Of a stretch of DNA of 64,000 nt, positions 36,501-43,992 are shown piece after piece. The stretch's first letter is position 1, and the number at the start of each line of letters is the position of its first letter. This stretch comes from Pseudopedobacter sp044361595 (lineage in GTDB: Bacteria; Bacteroidota; Bacteroidia; Sphingobacteriales; Sphingobacteriaceae). The stretch covers positions 186,001 to 250,000 of the forward strand of contig JBIKIN010000001.1 of the NCBI GenBank assembly GCA_044361595.1. The letters run 5' to 3'. Below the pieces are notes generated by a model. The model did no database searches. It saw only the letters and a program-made list of their open reading frames with translations, and had not been told where the DNA came from. Made by a program: the position numbers and the translations under genes.

Positions 36501-36609
36501 GAACTTTTCCCTTTACAGTAATTTTGTCTTGCGCTTTGCTGCTAAAACTGAGGAGTAGCAATAACAAGAAGATCCCAAAAGAGGACCTTAATGAGTAATA
36601 ATTAATCAT
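33577..36609 (-). CDS. SusC/RagA family TonB-linked outer-membrane transporter
   Basis: 1010 residues. Signal peptide (to SSKAQ), carboxypeptidase-regulatory domain (KGKVLDFTDKTSLPGVSLVE), TonB-box/plug start LSQVVVVGYGTTKRSDLTGA, plug IRIRGANSITGGNEPLYVVD, then a beta barrel ending in an aromatic-final strand LTFGLNVSF. TonB-dependent importer for oligosaccharides with its SusD partner. No adjacent sigma/anti-sigma or HTCS regulator is present. A TACTTTTG box lies about 64 bp upstream. Confidence 0.96.
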   Translation of the reverse strand: MINYYSLRSSFGIFLLLLLLSFSSKAQDKITVKGKVLDFTDKTSLPGVSLVEVGTNNGVLTNINGEFSINLTKVNASLKFSFLGYETKIVAVSGKTDNLLVSLQSATTQLSQVVVVGYGTTKRSDLTGALTSVTAKDFEKQPLTNAAQALQGRAAGVQITQTSGAPGGAFKIRIRGANSITGGNEPLYVVDGQFVDFASVNVNDIESMEVLKDASSTAIYGTRGANGVVLITTKKGQTGKPKISVDLFNGFANVTRKLDLLSPSEFAEGVNFAEGVNPNLPNPFYTTAEIEALKVNGGEDWQNRLFQSATFNNALVSVSSGNENMDYYISGNLYETSGTLIDQKFKRLNLRSNFNAKLSDKVKAGLNFNVGREDLNGVRADLGVGLSFDPTTPAFNANGNYNFNSLKNVSTSAINPLVAAQNNSFLNRLDRLNFNGYLNYQITKNLVFNTSAGISRSDRHINSYVPLLVNAIGVANVDNIYSTNLFNTNRLTYTLEIDKNNSIKIDAVHELVKENNNLTEMDATNFFTDLVTFKDLSLASVQRTANSETNRDLESFLGRVNYSLYNKYLVTASLRADGTSVFQNNKWGYFPSASLAWKITEEDFMKSVKSIDNLKLRLSYGEVGNQGIGVFGTRARAVVNQGINYPFNGNFTIGVAPSNRVANPDLTWEKTSQINSGFDLGIFNSAITLSFDYYKKNTTGLLLDTQLPAFVGPTRKFVNAGEVENKGFDITLGARILKNSNWSINSTLSLSRNRNMVLSLFDDVQAIEVGDVIRQSTFPVNPTRVEVGKPISSFRGYIFDGVNQVGATNGIPGQAKYKDVSGPNGVPDGIITTDDITTVGDGNPDFTWGWNWDLAYKNWNLNFVLTGSQGNDIYNLQRARLMGLGEQQFHAVYGEYRNRWTTTNPSNIPSSRNGTQILSSQFIENGSFINMKNIALSYNLNNKFLTKMGVNRIRIYSSVENLFIITKYTGFDPESTASPLAINNQDADIGIDYNSYPLNRSLTFGLNVSF

Positions 36610-37095
36610 ACTTGTTTTGGTTTAATTAAATAAAAATTGGTTTAATTGGTATTCTATTTTAAATTAGAAAACCAAAAGTATTGTTTTAGTTTAAAAAAAG
36701 ATGTACAAATCGTTCAATTAATATTCTAATAACCTGATTTAGATAATAAAATAAATTTAAAATTAGATTAAACTTATTTAATGGCAACAACCAATTATTA
36801 AAGATTAAAACGAAATCTCTTTATTGTCATCCTGAGGTTTAATACGTTTCTTATAAATTATAATAAAATAACGTAAAAACTTATGATTAATCAAAACATT
36901 AGATGAAGGTCACCCTGATCGGAATTGAAGGAGAGTGATGAGTTTATGCTTCGAATCTGTCTAACAAAACAAAAGAGGTTAAATACACTAACTAGAAATT
37001 TCCGAACCTAACTCGTTCAAAAATTTCAACATCAACATAATTTTAAGAAGATTCAAAAATTCACATACTTTTCAAAAGTACCGATAATAAAGTTC
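36610..37095. other. gene-free stretch with susC promoter and repeats
   Basis: Besides the promoter box, it contains GTCATCCTGAGG (36826-36837) and GTCACCCTGATCGGAATTGAAG-type text (36909-36930), members of the GTCAnnCTGAnC repeat family. No reading frame of note. Confidence 0.5.
36673..36680 (-). promoter_or_regulatory. candidate -7 box (TACTTTTG) for susC-susD
   Basis: Exact TAnnTTTG match on the minus strand, about 64 bp before the susC start. A TTTG lies upstream but at a spacing (25 bp) longer than usual. Confidence 0.35.
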
Positions 37096-37668
37096 CTATT
37101 TGACAATTTTAATGGCTTCCCTCAATTGTTTCTCTTTTTCGGCTGTCCAATATTTACAATCTAACTGCAAAAAAACAGAAGAATATGGGATAGTAGCATT
37201 TGTTTTTAATACCAATACTTTAAAAAGTTTTGAAGCCTTGTCTATATTCACAAAAACAGAATCGTGTAGCATTACTTGAGGTTGATTAGAACCCATGATG
37301 GTCTTTAAATCAGCTCTATATTTGTTAATATTTGAAACTTGTTGAGGAGTAATATAATTAAGCTCCTTATCAGTATAAATAATAGGTTTTACATGAGTAG
37401 AGCTATCAATTTGTTTTAAGCTGTAATTTAAAACGTATAGTAAATCTTCTTGGGTATCAATTGTAATTACCCCTTCAGAATTTTGAGAGGGATAGGCTTT
37501 ATCTACAATTAAAATCCAATTTCTGTGACCAAATTCTGAAAGTTGCTTATCAAATTGATTTTTCCATGATTCACTCTCAACAGTAACACTTTTTTCTGTC
37601 GATACTTGTTTACAACCTAAAAAGGTAAAAGTGCCAATCAATACAAATAATAAATATCTCTTTATCAT
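37096..37668 (-). CDS. lipoprotein with RbsD/FucU-like domain
   Basis: 190 residues. Signal with lipobox TFLGCK, so lipidated at cysteine 19. The mature part resembles the sugar mutarotase RbsD/FucU fold: FGHRNWILIVDKAYPSQ corresponds to the GHGD/N-x-I-x-D opening, followed by VITIDTQEDLLYVLNYSLKQ and KPIIYTDKELNYI. It is 9 bp downstream of a GH116 glycosidase, consistent with sugar handling. The assignment is by pattern and is moderate; the catalytic histidine is kept in FGHRN. Confidence 0.6.
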   Translation of the reverse strand: MIKRYLLFVLIGTFTFLGCKQVSTEKSVTVESESWKNQFDKQLSEFGHRNWILIVDKAYPSQNSEGVITIDTQEDLLYVLNYSLKQIDSSTHVKPIIYTDKELNYITPQQVSNINKYRADLKTIMGSNQPQVMLHDSVFVNIDKASKLFKVLVLKTNATIPYSSVFLQLDCKYWTAEKEKQLREAIKIVK

Positions 37669-37677
37669 GATACCTTT

Positions 37678-40236
37678 TTAATTAAAAGTGAAAGTTCTGC
37701 TTTCGCCAGGGTTGATTTTACTATTTTTTGATTTTGACGAGCCTACCCCAGAGATTTCGAATTTAGAAACGTCAACTGTTCCATTTAATACATTTAATGT
37801 AGCCTTTCCTTTTTCTACTTTACAAGTACCCCATGCTTCGCCATTACTCCAAAAATAAGTGCCCGGATTAGAAGTAAATGCCATAGTCTTAGTTACAGCA
37901 GAGTAATGGAATCCGCTTAAAGCTAAAACAGACGCCCAACTTGCCATTGCCCTAGCGTAATGATGTCCGCATTCAGGCTCATCGTAAGGATTTCTTTTGT
38001 ATCCATCAAACCTATCTCTAATACTTTCAATACACTTTAATCCATTATCGGTTTGACCTTCGTAAATCATCCCAACAGCAGCTGTATATTCAAATCCTGT
38101 CATTGCTTCTGCAAAATAAGGAAAAGGAACCTCCAGCCTTCCTTTAGGCCAACTTGCCATTACTAAGCCACTTTCATTACCCATCACAAATGAGCGCATG
38201 TTGTTAAACTCTGCCGAGAAATCTTTCACATAATTATATTTCATAATTGATTTAAGCGTGGTCTTAATATTCTGCTCATTAGCTAAGTAACCCAAGCCGC
38301 AAATATGTGCCATATATTGACCGACCAATTGATCTACTAAACAGCCTTCACCTAATTGAAAATCGGGATTACCAAGATTTTTTGTTCCCATTCCTGCTTT
38401 AAGTCCCTTATAAATGTCTTTAATGTCTTTTATGGGTCTAATATCTTGAATGTAGTATTCACCATTAAATAGATTAGCATCAGTCCATGCGCTACCAGAT
38501 TTAAATAACTGATTACATTTTTTAGCAAACTCATTATCTTTTAAATATTTAGCCATCTCTTCAGCAGCTCTTAAAGCACCTAAATACCAAAACTGCATTT
38601 GTGGATTAGGACCATAATACTCTACATCCATGGTATTGTGTTGACAACCTTCCATCACGCCGTCTACATCTCCATCCCATCCTCCTTTTACCCAAGCAAA
38701 GGCTAAAGCCCTCTTTACATTGGGCCAATTTTGCTTTAAAAACTGATCATCACCTGATAATTGCCATTCCCTATAAAATTTCATGATGGTTCCCATCTGT
38801 CCATCTGCGGCAGATACTTTAAATTTATTTGCTTCAGATAAAGGTAAACGTGATCTAAAAGCCATTGCACCATCTGTAGAAGATGCATAATTAAATTCTA
38901 CATCACGCATTGTTCTTGCTAACTCACCAAATAGAAAAGGAGTAGCTACTTCATAATTCCAAACATGAGTACAAGAACCCATACAAGAACCAAACTCATC
39001 CATAACACCTTCCCACCCCATCATATGACCATCTTTTATACGAAAAACAGTTTGAGACCTTAAAGTACTTAAGTTAAATAAAGCAGCTTCTTTAACCTTT
39101 TCTGGTAAGGTAGAAGATTGAAATGCTTTTAAGAATGAATAAGTTTTTTCTTCTAAAGACGGAATTTGAGGGACAATCTTTTGAGCGGCATCCCAAGCAT
39201 CGGTATATTTTGTACTATAATAATTACCAACTACGGTTTCAGACCAAGCATATCTATTGGGAAAATTCCAAGTGATGTAAAACTTAAAAGTAGTTGTACC
39301 ATTAGGAGCAATTTTTTTATTTACAGATAAAGACGCCATAGGATCGTTATCAAAGAGTTTGGACTTATTAGTAAGTTGTCCATCTGCGCTAAAATCATCC
39401 CAAAAATCAAGTGTTGCTCTAGCCCAATCATCTTTTAAAGAAGATAATCGATAGCTCACTCCTTCTTGCTCACTAGTAATCAAACCAATGCTACCATATG
39501 CAGCATCTAATTTATTTACACTATCAGAATACATATAGATTCCGCTAATATTAGCATCTTTTCTAAACACATTTTGGTTGTGTTTGGCTCCATCCGGAAT
39601 AAAATCTCCTTTCCAATCTCTATGGTATTTGCTACCATCTTGGCCTACAAAATTTCGCATAGAACCTGATATTGAGACATCTATAGGTTTAGATGTAAGA
39701 TTAGTAACTTGGTAGGTAAGTACTGCTACAGGTAGTCCACTTGCATCTGCATCTCCTGGTACTAACGGGTTAAACCCGATAATTTTAACTTTAACAGGCA
39801 TGGTAGGATCTGAAAGGTTCACCATACCTACAGGATAAGTTGCATCAAAATTTGCATTTGCGAAACGTGGGAAACCATGTTGATTAACAGGGCGACCTTC
39901 ATAATGTTGATATTCTGAAGGATGAAGTGGACCTATTAATGCTCTAGTGACTGCTTTTTTATCCTCTTGTTTTGCGTAAATGGCAAAGAATGGAGCATTA
40001 TTACCTACTGTAGTAGTGCTGTAACCTTTTCCTGGTTTATTCATGATTTCCCAATCACGTAGTTCTCCTCTACCTCCTAAAGAAACCGTACCTGTACCAA
40101 TACCACCAAGAGGTAGCGCAATATTTAACAAATGATCTTGGTCATAGTGTTTAAGAACTGGCCAATCTTTCTGATTTTGTGCGAAAAGCAAGTTTGATAA
40201 AATCAAAAGAGAGATTAATGAGAAAATATATTTCAT
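37678..40236 (-). CDS. GH116 family glycoside hydrolase (GBA2-like beta-glucosidase)
   Basis: 852 residues with a signal peptide (to LLFAQ). N-terminal GBA2-type beta domain (LPLGGIGTGTVSLGGRGELR) and C-terminal six-hairpin catalytic domain (HNTMDVEYYGPNPQMQFWYL; CLVDQLVGQYMAHICGLGYL; DEPECGHHYARAMASWA). By comparison with characterised GH116 enzymes, the glutamate in DVEYYGPN is the likely nucleophile and the aspartate in VDQLVGQ the likely acid/base. Expected to cleave beta-glucosides or related glycosides in the periplasm. Co-transcribed with the RbsD/FucU-like lipoprotein, close to susC/susD. Confidence 0.9.
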   Translation of the reverse strand: MKYIFSLISLLILSNLLFAQNQKDWPVLKHYDQDHLLNIALPLGGIGTGTVSLGGRGELRDWEIMNKPGKGYSTTTVGNNAPFFAIYAKQEDKKAVTRALIGPLHPSEYQHYEGRPVNQHGFPRFANANFDATYPVGMVNLSDPTMPVKVKIIGFNPLVPGDADASGLPVAVLTYQVTNLTSKPIDVSISGSMRNFVGQDGSKYHRDWKGDFIPDGAKHNQNVFRKDANISGIYMYSDSVNKLDAAYGSIGLITSEQEGVSYRLSSLKDDWARATLDFWDDFSADGQLTNKSKLFDNDPMASLSVNKKIAPNGTTTFKFYITWNFPNRYAWSETVVGNYYSTKYTDAWDAAQKIVPQIPSLEEKTYSFLKAFQSSTLPEKVKEAALFNLSTLRSQTVFRIKDGHMMGWEGVMDEFGSCMGSCTHVWNYEVATPFLFGELARTMRDVEFNYASSTDGAMAFRSRLPLSEANKFKVSAADGQMGTIMKFYREWQLSGDDQFLKQNWPNVKRALAFAWVKGGWDGDVDGVMEGCQHNTMDVEYYGPNPQMQFWYLGALRAAEEMAKYLKDNEFAKKCNQLFKSGSAWTDANLFNGEYYIQDIRPIKDIKDIYKGLKAGMGTKNLGNPDFQLGEGCLVDQLVGQYMAHICGLGYLANEQNIKTTLKSIMKYNYVKDFSAEFNNMRSFVMGNESGLVMASWPKGRLEVPFPYFAEAMTGFEYTAAVGMIYEGQTDNGLKCIESIRDRFDGYKRNPYDEPECGHHYARAMASWASVLALSGFHYSAVTKTMAFTSNPGTYFWSNGEAWGTCKVEKGKATLNVLNGTVDVSKFEISGVGSSKSKNSKINPGESRTFTFN

Positions 40237-40347
40237 AAAAAAAGGTTTATAAAAAACTATAAAATTGGTAATTATAGCTCGAATTATTGATTAACAAATA
40301 TAATTTTTATTTTTTATTGCAATGAAAGGTTCAATAATTTTAAAAAA

Positions 40348-41088
40348 TCAATTGTTTTGAATTAAAGCAGCATCAATTGCTCTTTTCATCCAAAGAGTGG
40401 TTGCAGGAGAACCTCCCATACTTTGAAAAGCTACTTTTCCATTTCTATCAACCACTACATTTGTAGGATAATTATTTACATTTTGCTCTGTAGCGTAATA
40501 TCTCCCATCTGTTACTAAATGATATTTAAAGGGTTGCTTAACTAAATATTCTTTTAAATCGAACCAAGGATCTAAACCAACTGCTACAAAAATTACATCC
40601 TTATTGTCTTTATACTGTTCTACCATTTCGTTTAAATCTGGTATTTCTGCTCTACAAGGCGGACAATTAATAAACCAAAAGTTAACCACCAATACTTTAC
40701 CTTTTAAATCTTCAACTTTAAATTTTTGATTATCAGTATCTCTAAAACTAAAATACTTAAAATCATCACCATCTTTAAAAGCATTGCTTGCCATTGGCTT
40801 AGGCATTCTTTCCTTTCTGGCTTCAATCTCTTGTGGGGATAATTCAAAAATCATAAAAATTGGTGCTTCCGGATTTTTGCCGTCAATTAATTTGAAACTA
40901 TATTTTCCTGTGGCAGATAAGTTTCTCCAAACTGCATATGGATATTCCATACCGTTAGCATCTCTTACTTGTGCGTTTTGGTCTAACTTAATAGTTGCTT
41001 TTGGAGCTATCGGCTTAGGTGTTTGACTTTGAGCTAAAACACTATTGGTATAAAATAAAATAATAAAAAAGGATAATAGATTTTTCAT
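40348..41088 (-). CDS. TlpA-family thioredoxin-like exported protein
   Basis: 246 residues. Signal peptide (to SVLAQ), an N-terminal extension, then a redoxin/TlpA domain from about residue 110 with the redox motif NCPPCRAEIP (CxxC), a cis-proline region NNYPTNVVVD and GKVLVVNFWFINCPPC. Periplasmic thiol reductant, perhaps for disulphides or cytochrome maturation. It is 111 bp upstream of the GH116 gene on the same strand and may be linked to it or independent. Confidence 0.88.
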   Translation of the reverse strand: MKNLLSFFIILFYTNSVLAQSQTPKPIAPKATIKLDQNAQVRDANGMEYPYAVWRNLSATGKYSFKLIDGKNPEAPIFMIFELSPQEIEARKERMPKPMASNAFKDGDDFKYFSFRDTDNQKFKVEDLKGKVLVVNFWFINCPPCRAEIPDLNEMVEQYKDNKDVIFVAVGLDPWFDLKEYLVKQPFKYHLVTDGRYYATEQNVNNYPTNVVVDRNGKVAFQSMGGSPATTLWMKRAIDAALIQNN

Positions 41089-41143
41089 TTTAAGATATTA
41101 CTGATTCAAAATCTAAATTAGAAAAAGAATTCAATAAAATAGG

Positions 41144-41179
41144 GTATAAAAAAAGTGTTAACTATGAGGCTAACACTTT
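41144..41179 (-). terminator. intrinsic terminator
   Basis: Stem AAAGTGTTA/TAACACTTT with a 10-nt loop, followed on the minus strand by a T run. It ends the gene at 41205-42119. Confidence 0.85.
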
Positions 41180-41204
41180 CATTTTCTTAGGTAAACTTCA
41201 GTTC

Positions 41205-42119
41205 TTATTTAGAATTTTCTATCAATTGACTGATGAAAATATCCAAATAATCGTCTAACGCTTGCGATACTTTAGTAATATACATTTGTTTATCTGCCTT
41301 AACAGGGTTAGTAATTGCAACTTTTTTGTTTTGAGCATATTTTAGATTATTGCCCCAATCGTATCTGTATTCTCCTTCTGCTCTTTTACTTATTTTCTCC
41401 TTTGCAATTACCCCTTCTATTTCAATGGCCTTATAATTTTTCGAACTTAATTGAATGACTGTTTCTGCATTTCCAAATTTCCCATTGCCCTTTCTGGTGA
41501 TAGTACTTTTAAAGGGATAAGCGCCTAATCCAAATTCGCCTTTTAAAACAGATGACCCCCCAGCTTGTTTATCCTCAATAATACTTGCAAAATCAATATT
41601 CACGCCTAAATCAATTACAGGTATATTGCCCAATTCTTCAGAAACCTTAACGGCATTTCCAGCAGGCGACCTTAAATATTTTGTACCTTTTGGTGCAGTA
41701 TAAATTCGTCCACCTAATAATATGGATTGTCCACCTACAAAAATATTGTTTCGTCCTTTAAATTCTCCAATAGCTTTTGCTTCATCAGTTGTTACAATAG
41801 TAAAACCAGCTTGTTGCAAGCTTTTAGCCACTTTTTGGTACGCATTATCAGTAATATTTTGAATATCATCATCAGAAAGTTCACTCACTAAACCAGCTGT
41901 CATGCTAATATTTGTCTTTGATTTACCATCATAACCACTAGTAGAAGATTCAATAATATATTGATAACCAATTGTAAATTCCCTAAAATAAATTTTCTTT
42001 GGACTGTCTTGTAGCTTTTTAGCACCAGACTCTGTTATTTTCACGTCCTTTTCTGAAATAATTTGTGCATTTACAATAAATGGAATCGATAGCAACAGTG
42101 TTAAAATAATTTTTTTCAT
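41205..42119 (-). CDS. exported hypothetical protein
   Basis: About 304 residues from the ATG at 42119, which begins a clear signal peptide (MKKIILTLLLSIPFIVNAQ); the upstream ATG gives an implausible leader and was rejected. The mature protein is soluble and basic with a repeated GGxI/ GGR pattern (IFVGGQSILLGGRIYTAPKG) and a final helix (QALDDYLDIFISQLIE). I do not recognise a family. Monocistronic with its own terminator. Confidence 0.8.
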   Translation of the reverse strand: MKKIILTLLLSIPFIVNAQIISEKDVKITESGAKKLQDSPKKIYFREFTIGYQYIIESSTSGYDGKSKTNISMTAGLVSELSDDDIQNITDNAYQKVAKSLQQAGFTIVTTDEAKAIGEFKGRNNIFVGGQSILLGGRIYTAPKGTKYLRSPAGNAVKVSEELGNIPVIDLGVNIDFASIIEDKQAGGSSVLKGEFGLGAYPFKSTITRKGNGKFGNAETVIQLSSKNYKAIEIEGVIAKEKISKRAEGEYRYDWGNNLKYAQNKKVAITNPVKADKQMYITKVSQALDDYLDIFISQLIENSK

Positions 42120-42245
42120 GTTTTTGTAATAGTTTTTGTCATACAAAATTACCGCACTACTCAAAATTTTTTATACCCATTTCTACTGATTTTTAAATTT
42201 TTAAGAATATCAAACCTTCAATTATATATTTTCAAATAAGCTAAA

Positions 42246-43709
42246 TCAAATAGACAAAGGCTTAGGTTTAGAAATATAGTAAACAGGTAAACCTAACAAT
42301 ACAATCGCTAATCCCCAACCGCAAGTTTCTGGCTTCACAATTAATAAATCAATACAAATAGCTGATGCAATAATTACATAAAGTGCTGGTAAAACTGGGT
42401 AACCAAAAGCTTTATATGGGCGTTCCCAATCTGGTCTTTTCTTTCTCAAAACAAATAAGCCTACAATAGTAACGATGTAAAATAATAAAGAAGAGAAAGT
42501 ACAATAATCTAGCAATTGCCCGTAAGAACCAGATAAGCATAAAGCCGAAGACCAAACTGCTTGTAATATTAAAGCAAAACCTGGTACACCTTTTTTATTT
42601 AAATTCCCAGCCTTTTTAAAGAAAACCCCATCTTTTGCCATGGCATAATATAACCTGGCTCCTGATAAAATGAGTCCATTATTACATCCAAAAGTAGAAA
42701 CCATAATCAATAAAGCCATAATGACTACTGCCGAACTCCCAAAAATTATTGAAGCCGCAGCTGTACCTACCCTGTCTTGCGAGGCAAACATAATTCCTCG
42801 CTCAACTATGTTAACTCCATCAGGCGAGCCATTAATAGGCAGCAACATTAAATAAGCAACATTAGCCAAAATGTATAAAATAGTTACAATCAAAGTTCCA
42901 AAAAACAAACTCAATGGAATATTCTTTTGTGGGTCTTTAACTTCACCTGCAGTGTAGGTAATGTTATTCCATGAATCAGAAGAGAATAAAGAACCAACCA
43001 TCGCTGCTCCAATAGCACCCCATAAAACAACGCCACTTAAAATTTCTGTAGTTACTGAACCATCCGAATTAACTTTTGAAGAAAAAGGAGTCCAAAAATT
43101 GGATAAATTAGAGGTAAATGCTTCGCTGTTTAAACCAACATAAATGCCCAAAACTATCAATCCTAACAAAGAAAGTAGTTTGGCAAGGGTAAAAACAGTT
43201 TGTAATATCTTAGCATTTTTAACACCTTGTAAATTCACAAAAGTTAAAAATATAATTAAAACTAAAGCAAGAAATTGAGTAGCATTAAAATTAAAACTTC
43301 CTAAACTGAATAAAATATTTTTTTCATCAAAAAACGGAATCAGCTCTGCTGTATATTTGGCAAATGCTATAGCTACAGCGGCAATTACGCCTGTTTGTAT
43401 TACCGTAAAAACGGTCCATCCAAACAAAAAACCAACCATTGGATTGTATGCTTCTTTTAAATATACATACTGCCCACCTGCTTTAGGCATCATACCTGCT
43501 AATTCTCCGTAACTTAGAGCAGCAATCAAAGTAATAATCCCAGTTAGCAACCAAATTAAAAGAATAATACCCGGCGATCCTACCGTACGAGCCATATCTG
43601 AGCTAACTAAAAATATTCCAGAGCCTATCATAGATCCAGAAACAATCATGGTAGAGTCTAGCAAGCCTAGCTCTCTTTTAAGGGTGATTTCAGAGTTTTG
43701 TGCAATCAT
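42246..43709 (-). CDS. APC-superfamily amino acid permease (LAT-like)
   Basis: 487 residues, 12 membrane segments. Helix 1 carries the substrate-binding motif SMIGSGIF, helix 6 the NITYTAGEVKDPQKNIP region. C-terminus is short, without regulatory domain. Amino acid transporter of the inner membrane; exact substrate cannot be read. It is transcribed divergently from hppA across a 283-bp gap. Confidence 0.93.
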   Translation of the reverse strand: MIAQNSEITLKRELGLLDSTMIVSGSMIGSGIFLVSSDMARTVGSPGIILLIWLLTGIITLIAALSYGELAGMMPKAGGQYVYLKEAYNPMVGFLFGWTVFTVIQTGVIAAVAIAFAKYTAELIPFFDEKNILFSLGSFNFNATQFLALVLIIFLTFVNLQGVKNAKILQTVFTLAKLLSLLGLIVLGIYVGLNSEAFTSNLSNFWTPFSSKVNSDGSVTTEILSGVVLWGAIGAAMVGSLFSSDSWNNITYTAGEVKDPQKNIPLSLFFGTLIVTILYILANVAYLMLLPINGSPDGVNIVERGIMFASQDRVGTAAASIIFGSSAVVIMALLIMVSTFGCNNGLILSGARLYYAMAKDGVFFKKAGNLNKKGVPGFALILQAVWSSALCLSGSYGQLLDYCTFSSLLFYIVTIVGLFVLRKKRPDWERPYKAFGYPVLPALYVIIASAICIDLLIVKPETCGWGLAIVLLGLPVYYISKPKPLSI

Positions 43710-43928
43710 TATTTTTATAAAAATTTAAATGTATTTAAAAATTGGTAAAATAGCGTATCAAACGCATCCCATAATTTTATTTATTTTAGAAATAATACTT
43801 AGCATTTAAAATATTATAATTGTTTACTAAAATTAATATCTTCGCAACCTGTTTATCAAATTTTCAAAAAGTATTGTTTTTAAACTTCATTATATTAACG
43901 ATGGGTAGAAATTTAATAACTAAATTGA

Positions 43929-43936
43929 TATTTTTG
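43929..43936 (+). promoter_or_regulatory. candidate -7 box TATTTTTG for hppA
   Basis: Exact TAnnTTTG match 57 bp before the hppA start codon; -33 element not evident. Confidence 0.3.
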
Positions 43937-43992
43937 AAATTAGCTAAACTTTAAAACACAAATAAATTCTAATTTTTAATTTAATTATATGT

